From positions 10,154-74,153 of the forward strand of contig VXBP01008659.1 in the NCBI GenBank assembly GCA_013400115.1: a stretch of DNA of 64,000 bases, read 5' to 3'. Below are positions 24,701-35,050 of this stretch, in pieces (positions within the stretch are counted from its first letter, which is position 1; every line of letters begins with the position of its first letter). This stretch comes from Rhinopomastus cyanomelas. Its lineage: Eukaryota; Chordata; Aves; Bucerotiformes; Rhinopomastidae. A program made the position numbers and the translations under genes. The notes under the pieces are model-generated. The model ran no database searches, was not told the DNA's origin, and saw nothing but the letters and a program-made list of their open reading frames with translations.

Positions 24701-25164
24701 TGGGAAAAAGTGAATAACAAGTATATGTGAAAAGAAAAAGATCATCAGGGAAAACAGAGCATCAAGTAAGGAAATAATGAAAAAAAGAAAAGAAACCTAA
24801 TTTCTACATGTGTTAAAGTTCTGCAACACTGAGAAGAATTATTATGACAAACTAGAGAAGAAAAATAAAATAATTCTAAAGGAGACACATTTCTGAAATC
24901 TGAAAATACAGATAATAAGGTCTAAAAATGAAACTGGGAGTATAGGAAACGCCATGCTGAGCAAAAAAGCTGAACATCTGTTCCAATATTCTGTCACTGA
25001 CAGCAGTTAGTAACAGAGACTTTGGAGAATAGTGTAAAACTTCGTGTAATATACAGCTGGGAATAATCTAGCTCTAAGAAAGGTTTATTATTATTTATGA
25101 TTCTCTCAAACTGAAAGAAGTTAAATTTAGATTATATTTAAGGAAATATTTTTTTTTATTTCGA
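21762..25164. other. Unique AT-rich intron stretch
   Basis: No classified repeat or exon. It is most extreme at 23528-23670, where nearly all bases are A or T, including short self-complementary runs. The open frames are random-looking. Confidence 0.6.
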
Positions 25165-25371
25165 GTAGGATGAGACCCTGGAACAGGTTGCCCAGAGAAG
25201 TTGTGAATGCCCGCTCTCTGGAAATGTTCAAGGCCGGGTTGCATCGGTCTTTGAGCAACATGGTCTGGTAAGAGGTATCCCTGCCCGTAGCAGTGATTTT
25301 TAAAGATCCCTTCCAACCCAACCCAACCCAACCCAACCCAACCCAACCCATTCTATGAATCTATGATTTTA
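25165..25371 (+). mobile_element. CR1 3' fragment with expanded CCCAA tail
   Basis: Sense blocks GACCCTGGAACAGGTTGCCC, AGAGAAGTTGTGAATGCC and GATCCCTTCCAACCC, ending TTCTATGAATCTATGA. Between the TTCCAACCC block and the octamer tail, the AACCC motif has expanded into a pentamer array. Confidence 0.88.
25313..25350. repeat. (CCAAC)n pentamer microsatellite inside a CR1 tail
   Basis: Between seven and eight uninterrupted CCAAC units, evidently grown from the single CCAACCC at the end of the CR1. The glycine/valine/tryptophan-repeat frames on the minus strand are artefacts of it. It is not telomeric (TTAGGG) sequence. Confidence 0.95.
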
Positions 25372-26817
25372 ATACAGAAAGTTTGTGGCCATTTACAACA
25401 TGAAGCAAAATGGAATATATTAAAAAAAAAAAGGTAACAGCCAGATTTAAATCACCTCTTCAGTTTTTTGTTTTTTAAAATGTTGTTTATGTTAATACAC
25501 GTCTATGTTTACTAGAGTTTTGAATTTAAAAAACCCATGAAAGTATAGAAGCCCTAGTGCTGCTTCCCAGTGTAGAGGGGCAAAAAAATCTGTATGGGGG
25601 AAATGGTTTTCTGAGGTATGCCTGAAGTTTCTGCTCTCAGGTTTTTGAGCTCTAGACTGTGAGAAATACATTCATGAGCAAGTGAAGTAAAATATACAGC
25701 AGATTGTATGTCATGGTTATCACACACTGTATTTCTGGTAACAAAATGTGATGATACATTGGATTTTATCTAATTAAGTGAATATCCAATATCTGTTAAA
25801 ATAAAGAAAACTTCACTTATAAGAAATATTTTAATACTTCATACAATTCAATATAAGTAATATTTTTATCATGCCCTGTGAAGTCCTTCTCACTGGAAGT
25901 TTTCAACAGACAACATATTTTCCATCTTTTCTTACTGTTCCTAAATCTATTATCCAGGTAATTTTACACTTAGGTAAAAATGATTTCTTTGCAGCACATA
26001 ATATATATTAATAAGAATGTATGACTTTTTCTAATGTTCTTCTTTTCTTTCCACTTCTGTCTTAACAATCGTATAATTTCTATTCTGCTTTATAATGAAT
26101 CATATGCAAAGGTAAGGAAATAGCCAGTGGAGATGCAGATCCATAAAAATTTATGTGTGACTGGCATGATTTTAATAGAGACACCATTGTAAATTTTTTT
26201 CCCTGTTACCGGCTGTACTTATGGCAAATCTCAGTGTTAATATCTTACGGCACAAAGCGTATCCAAGCCTGTATAGATAAGCACAGAAAAGTCAAAATAG
26301 TGAAAGAACAATCCCAGTTTTACACAATAAATAAATTTTTCCAATTATCATACAGAATCACATCTCCAGTGGGAAAACTACCTTAGTAAAAGCTTGCACC
26401 ATTATATAATAGTGTGGGATTTTTTCTTCCCGATGTCTATGGAGCTGCACTTGGCTCCATCTTCTCTCATGCTTTTAGCAGTTTTGCACTGTAGCTCACA
26501 CTTCTGCATGCAGCTGAGCTACAATTGCTGCTGTCTGCTTGCCTTTTCCACCTCTGCAGCTCTCTGCCAGATTACCTCCAAACTGTCTGCAGGTCATACC
26601 AGCTGTGACTACCATCCTGCCTTGCCTGCCCCTTCAGCTGTGCTCTCACAGCCATCCAGAACTCACTCCTCAAGACGATGTTCACTCTGACCTGCTTCTG
26701 CAAGAAGTACAAATCATGAAGGGTTGCAAAAGGACCTCACAGAAGTACGGGAATGGGGTATAAAAACGTAGATGATACTTAGTGTCAATAAATGTAAAGC
26801 GACACTTACAGCATCCT
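25372..26817. other. Intron stretch with a less AT-rich block at 26430-26720
   Basis: Mostly AT-rich. The block 26430-26720 is rich in CTG/CAG-type words (GCAGCTGAGCTACAATTGCT and similar) and lies just before the CR1 at 26818, but I could not match it to CR1, an LTR or an exon. The overlapping frames there lack known motifs. Confidence 0.5.
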
Positions 26818-27573
26818 CACAACTGAGGGAGTGTGGTCTGGATGATAGGGTACTGAGGTGGATTGTGAACTGGCTGCAGGATAGAAGCCAATGGGACACA
26901 GTCCAGTTGGAGGCCTGTAGCTAGTGGAGTTCCCCAAGGGTTGGTACTGTGACCAGTCCTATTCAATCTATTCATTAATGACTTGAATGAGGGATTAGAA
27001 TGCACTGTCAGCAAGTTTTCTGATGACACAATGCTGGGAGGAGTGACCGACACCCCAGCAGGCTGTGCTGCCATTCAGCAAGACCTGGACAGGCTGGAGA
27101 GCTGGGCAGAGAGAAATGTAATGAAGTATAACAAGGGTAAATGTAGAGTCTTGCATCTGGGCAAGAACAACCCCAGGTACTGGTATAGATTTGAGACTGA
27201 GCTGTTGGAGAGCAGTGTAGGAGAAAGGGACCTGGGTGTCCTGGTGGACAGCAGGATGACCATGACCCAGCAACGTGCTCTTGTGGCCAAGAGGGCATTG
27301 TGGGATGGATGAGAAGGGGGGTGGTTAGCAGATCAATAGAGGTTCTTCTCTCCCTCTACTCTGCCCTGGTGAGACCACATCTGGAATATTGTGTTCAGTT
27401 CTGCACCCCTCAGTTCAAGAAGGACACAGAACTGTTAGAGGGAGTCCAGTGCAGAGCCATGAAGATGATGAACGACATGGAACACCTCCCTTATGAGGAA
27501 AGGCTGAAGGAGCTGGGTCCTTTGAGGTTGGAGAAGACTAAAGTGATGACCTCATTAGTGTTTATAAATATGT
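26818..27573 (+). pseudogene. CR1 reverse-transcriptase remnant with FSDD box
   Basis: The frame at 26983-27310 carries the RT motif-C box as FSDD (codons at 27016-27027), followed by TMLGGVTDTPAGC, LDRLESWAERNVMKYNKGKC and GERDLGVLVDSRMTMTQQ. A frameshift near 27300 moves the rest (ALVRPHLEYCVQFCTPQFKK) to another frame, and bases are missing around 27285-27310 relative to sibling copies. It is a dead retrotransposon gene. Confidence 0.88.
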
Positions 27574-27872
27574 GAAAGGTGGATGTCAGGAGGATGGAGC
27601 TAGGCTCTTCTCAGTGTCATCTAGTGATTAGAAAAAGGGAAAGCTGGAACAGAGGGGTTTCCACATAAATATGAGAGGAAAACTTCATCACAGTGAGGGT
27701 GACAGAGCAGTGGAACAGGGAAGTTGTAGAGTCTCCTTATCTGGAGATACTGAAAACCCGCCTGGACATGATCCTGTGTGACTTGGTCTAGGGGATCCTG
27801 CTGTGTCAGGGGGATTGGACTAGATGATCTTTTGAGGTCCCTTCCAATCCCTAATGTTCTGTGATTCTATGA
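26818..27872 (+). mobile_element. CR1, about 1.06 kb, with RT remnant and full 3' end
   Basis: The longest uninterrupted CR1 here. It begins in the RT frame (GGAGTGTGGTCTGGATGATA-like), runs through the RT C-terminus and 3' UTR, and ends with GATCTTTTGAGGTCCCTTCC, AATCCCTAATGT and a short TGATTCTATGA tail, so it is a type-A family member. It is 5'-truncated and frame-broken. Confidence 0.93.
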
Positions 27873-28389
27873 ATATAAAAAACTGTAACAATTTACAAAC
27901 AGTGATGAGTTCTCAGGGACAGTCTTGGGCTTATAATAACAGCTGAATGAAGTGTTGGAGCAGTGTAAAGTTGCATTTGCATGAATTGTGTTGTGATGGT
28001 GAACTCTATGCACAGTAGAAAGTGGAGACAACAAAAATATTTTTAATAATAATATTAATATTATAAATATTAATATAAAGACTTTTGAACTCTTCAGCCT
28101 AGAAGATGGTAAAAGAGAGAGATATCTGTTGTTTAAAACCCTCTGTGAGGAGGATGAATAGAGCATCACAATTCACCATCTCTCCCAAAAAAACCCTAGG
28201 ACAGATGAGAAGGACTTAGGAGGCACTAGATACAAGAAACAAATTGTGTCTTTACACAGCATGCAATTAAGATGCTAAACATTTTGTTAAATTTTTTACA
28301 TTAGTTAAAGAATTAGTGGAGGGATTTGTAGAAGATGTAGCTATCAAGCCTATATAAAAAACCCATTATGAACATGGAAATAAATTACA
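27873..28389. other. Unique intron stretch
   Basis: Contains an A/T-only run near 28038-28078 (repeated AATATTAAT words). Nothing else is recognised. Confidence 0.6.
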
Positions 28390-28580
28390 CACAGAATCAC
28401 ACAGAATCACTCTGGTTGGAAAAGACCCTGGGATCATCAAGTCAACCTTACAAGTTCAGCCCTAAATTATATCCCCCAACACCTCATTAAAATGATCTTT
28501 AAACACAGTCAGGGATTGTGACTCAGCCACCTCCCTGGGAAGCCCATTCCAGTGCCTGGCCAATCTTTCTGATGTTTCCA
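28390..28580 (-). mobile_element. Old CR1 3' fragment
   Basis: Antisense: a doubled tail CACACAGAATCACACAGAAT, then CTCTGGTTGGAAAAGACCCT, GGGATCATCAAGTC and GACTCAGCCACCTCCCTGGG. It is diverged from the young type-A copies and 5'-truncated. Confidence 0.8.
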
Positions 28581-30778
28581 AACGTAATCTATTATCTGTG
28601 TATTTGCAGACAAAAAGTTCAACAAATTCCCCAGAATCTGTGCATTGCTTCCTGATTGTCTTGTGCTATGGGTCAGAATATAATTTCCTCAGGTGTTTGA
28701 GAAAAACAGTAGTCAAATTGGAAGTACTACCTCTGCAGAAAAAAACATGAGCAAAACTAGGATGATCATTGTATCCCCAACACATATTCTTCACTTACTA
28801 GCTATGAAACCTGTTCTCATTGGGTTAACTATGATGCCTTCCACATAATCTCCTTATTTTACAGACTCCAGTGGAAAGAAGTCTACTACTAACAATTATA
28901 AAAAAGCCCCTACTGAAATACAAACCACACACTCCAATAATTTTAAAAGCCTTAGTGGACATGCTAGTTGCTAGCTCCCAGCTAGTGCAGGAGGAGCTTG
29001 GTGACTTAAACTTGCACCCGTGTCTCAGATTGCAACAGTTTTGTGCCCATATGCAACAGGATCCTAATGAGGAAAAACAATAATGTATTTTTCCTAGAGT
29101 TATAGAAAAGTGGTAATCAACTGGGACAAATTGCAGGGGGTGAATCTACAGCCTGGTATAAAACCTAGCCATTATAAAACAGTGCGATGCCTCACTGATG
29201 CAGTTTACAGTGTATTCCTCCAGGTAAGAAGTTGCTGTTTCTAATCTTTGATAGCAATATATGTTTAAATAAGGAATTCTGACATTTACTGTTGAATATA
29301 TTCTGTTTTAACAATAGTTATCAGTAAGACCAAAAAACACTCAACAAGTTTACTTTAAAAATATCTGTGATTAACCTGTTTTCTCCACTTAGTGAGCATC
29401 CTTGTAATGTTTCTTATATCCTTTGTGTCCATTCCCCATCATGAAGATTTTTGCTCTTAACATTTTGCTTATTTTTAACCTTGTATTTCTCCTCAGTTTC
29501 CTTCCCAAATTCCCCAGTCTTGGGAGCAGATGCTGAGGCACCAATGACTCATTAATCTGAAGAGGTTTTTTACCATGAACAAAAATAAAGTCTATAAACA
29601 GTTCCACATTTACCAGCCTTGGTCATACTAGAGAACCAACAAAGCTCTTTATTGAAGGAACGAAAAAAAAGTAGCTCTTTCTGTATATGTTATAATAGCC
29701 CTACTATCTCAGAGAAAGGTCATAGACCTTCACATTTCATCTTTAAATTATGTCAGGCAAATAAAATAATTTTCTTTCCCCTTACCCACTAATATGGATA
29801 TGTAAAAGTAGGTATGACACTGAGCATTACTGAAATTAATGAGAATAATGTTAAGGCAGTTTGTAGGTTCAGGGACAGGTTTGCAAAGGGCAGCTCCTCC
29901 TTGACTGCTTTGCATACACAACTGTAGCTCTGTTTCACAAAACAAACATATAAACTAGCATTTTACTCCCTGTAATGTAGGTGATTATTTGCAATTAAAT
30001 CATCTTTTTCTCTACAAAACTTTTTAACTCCCACTGAAAAATTGAAGCATCTCAATACTGCTATTCAGTTCTTGCCAAAAATATCCTTCCGTTCTCTTAA
30101 AATACTCAAAACACCATCCTTTATACCATTCCCAAGTAGGATACAATGAGGTTATGGAAAACAAAAAAGGCAAACAATAAACTGTTGGAAGGGCGCAATG
30201 AGCGTCTCCTCTGTGAACATACAAGAGATACACCAGATGAGAAAATCTCTGACAAAATCTTATCTCCTTAAGATCCTTCTAGAAAAATTTAAACCTGCCT
30301 GGACTGGGCATAGACCCTGCTTGCCTGATGAGGATTCACAGGACTTTTTATTTATTTTTGAGGAAACCTCACCACTTTCAAGCTTCATTGCCTCTTCATG
30401 ACAGTCTTTGAGAAGACCCCTTCTAAGAAAGAGATGGTTTGCTGGGGATTCAGCTTAACACCTAGACCTATCAATGCATTTGTCTACATGTGTAGATAAC
30501 TCTGTTCCTGTTCCATTCTACTCAATGGAACTAAAGGTATGATTCCCCAGGCCTGAGCAAGCAGACTTGGTCTCTAGCCTTCACTGTGAGAAACAACTGG
30601 CTCTCCACTGGCCAAAGTGAGAGAATATAGCCTTTTAGTTCATGTATCTACAGACACCTTTGGAGTCTAACTCTCTGTCATCTAATCGCAAAATCAAACT
30701 CTGTCTTAATTTGAAACACTCACTGCTAGGTAAACAAACCTCTCCCCAAGCCCTAGAAAATAAAGGAAGTGTCATTAT
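28581..30778. other. Unique intron stretch
   Basis: No classified repeat, exon or RNA gene seen. The minus-strand 72-codon frame at 29607-29389 is lysine-rich but matches nothing I know. Confidence 0.55.
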
Positions 30779-30909
30779 TCATAGAATCATAGAACGGTAG
30801 GGGTTGGAATGGACCTCTAGAGATCGAGTCCAACCACCCTGCCAAAGCAGGATCACCTAGGGCAGGCTGCACAGGCATGCATCCAGGCTGGTTTTGAAAG
30901 TCTCCAGAA
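30779..30909 (-). mobile_element. CR1 tail of a third subfamily, 131 bp
   Basis: Antisense: TCATAGAATCATAGAACGGT, AGGGGTTGGAATGGACCTCT, AGAGATCGAGTCCAACC and CAAAGCAGGATCACCTAGGG. The GGGGTTGGAATGGACCTCTA block distinguishes it from types A and B. Confidence 0.88.
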
Positions 30910-33360
30910 TGCTTTTGTCACTTCACTTGTTTAAAGAAAATTTTAAAAAACCATACCTTTACAGTGTTAAGGTGGGACAAGGCATGTATGTATCCTTTGT
31001 CTTTTACTGACTTACCACAGAGTAACCCAAGATCTCAACTCAAGAGCATAGCCGACCTGTACTCCCTGCAGCACCTTAAATGCAAAAGACAACATAAGCT
31101 GTCTCTCCTCTCTCATCTCATCTCCTAGGAATTTTTAAGTGGGCATATAACCTATTTTTCTCTTCAGTAATTGCATGGGCACTGTGCTACCTCATTTCCT
31201 ACAGCAGGGTTACAGTTAAGCTGCCAGCTCTCAGGTGGAGACCATTCAGGAGAGAACAGGCAGGTGAAACCTGTGGGCTAAGTTTGATTTTCTTTGTGAA
31301 ACAAAAGTTCACAATTACTAATTGACAGCACATTTCTTTCTATTTTGTGGGGTATGATGGGACGGGTATTTCTTCTGAAAAGCCACCAATTTTCAGAAAC
31401 ATGTAAATTTTACATTAAATTGTGAGACTATATTTTTAGGCAATGCTTTTCCCCCCAAGAACTGAAGAGAGTCATTGGCTTTGGTTAGATGCGCTGCTCC
31501 GTGAAGGCACAGAGACTTCACCACGCATTCTCAGTGTGACAAAAGCTCTTAGTAGAAACCAGGACTTAGCACTGAAAATGAACGTGGTAACAGTATAAAA
31601 AGTAAATTCTTTCCACTCTGAACAGCACCTAAGAAGATTAAGCAGGCTGCCCAGCAGGTAGTAAAGCTCAGAAAAGTACAGTGGGTTTACTCCTCTGTAC
31701 AAAGCTATGTGACAGAATCATTCCACCAGTAATCTTTGATTATTAGCAAATAACTGTCAAAGTTTCATTTGTTACAATGTTGTAGTAAGAACATTTATGT
31801 TTTAATCTCTCTGCTCCACCACAATTTGAAACACATGCAATTAAGAATAAATTGATTAATTTTCAAAAGCAGACTTAAAATAAATAAATTAAATGGTTCC
31901 CCGTCTGCCAGTCATTACATACATTGCACTCTGGGGAAGTCTAGAGCTATAGACACTTCTCATACAGATTTGTACAAAGATCACTTGAAGAAATCTGCTG
32001 CCTTTAATCATAATAAGGCATAATCATTTGCTACAGGAATGGTAAACTTAGAATTGATGTCTAGGAGCAGTCTTTTCTGTTGCCAGGAATCAACCTTTAT
32101 AGGTGATAATTCTACATTATTAAGTAAACCTAGTAATTAGACCTGTGCTTTTGCCTAAATTACATTTGTCTTGTGCAATGCCTTCAGTTTTACTTCTTAT
32201 TCTACAGCTCCATATTGCATTTCTAATCATTACTTCACCCCAGCTTATGAAAGATCTTTTAGCTCCATTCCACCAGCTGTTGTTTTCTTCCCTAATGCAC
32301 TTCACTTGCAAGGGAAAAACTCAATGAATAACACACCCCTCCCCAGATTTAGATTTCTTTGAACCTCATGCTTACTCACTGCTTTTCAGCTTCTAAGACA
32401 AATGGGAGCAATCATTCTTTGCTTTAGGACTTAAACTTGGTAAGGAAATCAAACATGGTCAATGAGGATACTGTCATTTGGAGGCATCGATCTGATTTGT
32501 TCAAATTTGCAGGATTCCAAAGACTGGCTGACTTGAGAATGGTACCCATTTAGCTGATTTTCTAAACTTAAACAAACAAGTGCAGATCATTTGGTGTATA
32601 CTATTAAACAAAGAAATGGAAATCAAACGAGCTACTCGTATATACAGATAAAAAGAAGCACTTCAGTGTTTGCAGAATTGGGACTCTTAGTATAAAACTT
32701 CTTAATTTTAGGTTAGTTAATAATTTTCTAGCTGATCTAAACAAAGCCAAATTAAGATACTCTTCAAAGAAAGTTCAAATATATCTCCTTTATCATTTGT
32801 CCCAATTTTATCATTGTATAGATTGAATAAAAAAGGTAACAAGAAACAGATAAAATAGATAAACCTTTTATTAAACTGGTACTTAAAAAATAAAAATCTA
32901 GACAAGTTATTTAACATAGATAAAACATCCGTTGCACGTCTTTTGTTAGCATACATGCATAGCTTTTTGTGAACTGTGAATATATCAGTAAAGAACAATT
33001 ATCAGCACATAAAATGAGGCTTCACAGAAATCACTGTAGTTATATGAGAATTGCTGATAACACTTCCACCGACACTCAGAGTTGTATAAAGCTCACAGAA
33101 TTTAGCTTGCAGGCTAGGTTTTCTTTGAAGAAACATATCTTAAATTATATTGGAATATATAAGCCTAGCACTTAAAAAAGGTCTTCAAAATTCATTCTGC
33201 CATAGAGTTTTTGAAGGACAAAGAAAATGAATCAAAATCACACAATATAGCAATTTTGGGGAAAAGGAAAGATTTATTGGACCCACACCCAAGAGAAAGA
33301 AAGGTAAACCCCCCAAAATGTGAACAAACAAACAGTGCCATTGCACACATTCTGAGAAGA
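30910..33360. other. Unique intron stretch
   Basis: AT-rich with no classified repeat or exon. Near the right edge (33263-33275) GATTTATT gives an AATAAA on the minus strand in a purine-rich patch that may belong with the unclassified block at 33751. Confidence 0.55.
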
Positions 33361-33750
33361 TCATAGAATCATTAGGGATTGGAAGTTAGAAGGGACCACA
33401 GGATCATCCAGTTCCAACTCCCCTGCCATGGGCAGGGACACCCCACCCTAGATCAGGCTAGCCAGAACCTCATCCAGCCTGGCCTTAAACACCTCCAAGG
33501 ATGGGGCCTCAACCACCTCCCTGGGAAACCCATTTCAGGCTCTCACCCCTCTCACTGTGAAGAACTTCCTCCTCACATCCAGTCTAAACCTACCCATCTC
33601 CAGCTTTGCTCCATTCCCCCTAGTCCTGCCGCTACCTGACATCCTGAAGAGCCCCTCCCCAGCCTTTTTGTAGGCCCCCTTCAGATACTGGAAGGCCACA
33701 ATAAGGTCAGCTGGGAGCCTCCTCTTCTCCAGACTGAACAGCCCCAACTC
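33361..33750 (-). mobile_element. CR1 type-B 3' fragment with type-A terminal 25 bp
   Basis: Antisense. It starts TCATAGAATCATTAGGGATT GGAAG (type A), then switches to the type-B blocks TTAGAAGGGACCACAGGATC and CCATGGGCAGGGACACCCCA, and continues to CCAGACTGAACAGCCCC. The minus-strand frame at its 5' end keeps MGLFSLEKRRLPADL, the last ORF2 residues. It is nearly intact in sequence and so young. Confidence 0.92.
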
Positions 33751-34050
33751 TCATGATGGGAGTTTGCATGGTCCTGGGGAGAGGGATCCACACTCATGTC
33801 ACACCTGGCAGCGTAGGTGGGTGGGGAGTTGGCAGCTTTGTTCCCCACCCGCAACACTGGGGTTGCTCTGTCAGAAAAAAGAACACCCTGGAAGTTCCCC
33901 CACCATGAAATAGGGGACCCTATTCCCCCACACTCTCACAATGGGATGCTGGCATTGTAGCCACAGGGTGGGGCAGCAGAAATTTTCCTTGAAGAAAAGT
34001 ATAAAACACCAGAGTTTTAAACTGTAACAGTGAGAAGGGACAAGTAAACT
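33751..34050. other. Unclassified GC-richer block beside a CR1
   Basis: Contains runs such as GTGGGTGGGGAGTTGGCAGC and TAGGGGACCCTATTCCCCCA, clearly richer in G and C than the intron. The CR1 at 33361-33750 may have inserted into a longer element that includes 33240-33360. TG...CA termini with a target duplication could not be found, so an LTR call is not supported. Confidence 0.35.
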
Positions 34051-34849
34051 TTTCCAAATCTTGATGCACAAAAAGGCTCAGAGAAATCATGTGTGAAACA
34101 GTCTGTAAAATTTTCTGCTCAGGACTTCACAACAGCATAGACTGAATTTGTAAGCAAAAGTTGAGCAAGGTGAGTATCAAAGACATGCTTTAAATAAAGC
34201 AGAGTTTACCAAATTTTTCAGCTTCTCAACTGAGAACACGCAGTAATCCAGCATTTTAATTTTAATGTGAAGAACTAGGACAAAAGACACTTTCAAGTTT
34301 TTAGCTTTTCCGTCATTCCTCAACATCAGTCTACAAGTACTACAAGGGTCATAAAAATTGACATCATCATACGATATATAACAAAGTCCTAATGAGTCTT
34401 AAGTCACAGAAATGCAATTTTCCTGTTGTTTAGAGGCTTGGCCAGAGAAAGGGAGGATACCAGAATACTACTTCTTCCACTCCGCTTTCAGCTCTGCATC
34501 ATGGTGCCAAGGCTGAATCAAGTGTGCCTGTGTAAGGTTAGTGTGATGCAGCTGGTACGAGAGGTGGTGTGAGAAACACATAGGGTTTGAAATACAGCTT
34601 AAAAGATTTGGAAGATTCATATTGGTACATTCTTGTGCAAGCCCTAGAGCTGACTGTAAATACAGTTTTCAGGTAACATGTTTCTGTGTTAAGACATAAG
34701 CAACACATTAACCAAATATGACTCCCTTCAGAGGAGAATGGAGAGGGGGAGAGAGCTGAGCCTGTTACTGTTTTCAGTGCACAACAGAGGCTTTCTGAAA
34801 ACGTCTTACCTTTGAAATGTCAGAATTTGCCCAAGTAGTAGTTATAGAC

Positions 34850-34998
34850 CAGGTGTCCTCAAACTTTTTAAACATGGGGCTGGTTCCCTGCCCTCGGACC
34901 GTGTCGGAGGCCGGAGCCTGGCCCCGCAGTAGGCAGGAAGTGGTGAAATGCGGCCGCTCGGCGTTGGTGGGGAGGAGTACTGGCGGACCCGTGGGCTG
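34850..34998 (+). mobile_element. hAT-like short DNA transposon (149 bp), CpG-rich
   Basis: Starts CAGGTGTCCTCAAACTTTTT, which resembles the terminal motif of vertebrate hAT elements (CAGnGGTCCTCAAACTTTTT, from memory), and continues GGAGGCCGGAGCC. It ends GGGCTG. The flanks TTATAGAC (34842-34849) and TTACAGAC (34999-35006) match at 7 of 8 positions, the 8-bp duplication expected of hAT. The right terminus is only weakly complementary to the left. No transposase is present, so it is non-autonomous. The interior is rich in CpG (GCGGCCGCTCGGCG). Confidence 0.6.
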
Positions 34999-35002
34999 TT
35001 AC

Positions 35003-35050
35003 AGACTATGTGTTTGTAATAAATATAGACTATGTGTTTGTAATAAATAT
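35003..35050. repeat. 24-bp exact tandem duplication
   Basis: Two identical units, 35003-35026 and 35027-35050, each beginning AGACTATGTG and ending AATAAATAT. They start inside the putative right target duplication of the hAT-like element. Each unit contains AATAAA. Confidence 0.95.

Noticed and set aside
25313..25350. Interstitial telomere repeat
   Set aside because: The unit is CCAAC, not CCCTAA/TTAGGG, and it sits inside a CR1 tail.
25095..25351. Minus-strand frames full of Gly-Trp-Val repeats
   Set aside because: They are translations of the CCAAC microsatellite in the CR1 tail, not a repeat protein.
29389..29607. 72-codon basic minus-strand frame as an upstream DGKB exon
   Set aside because: It does not resemble any DGKB segment and lacks an acceptor/donor pair in the right phase.
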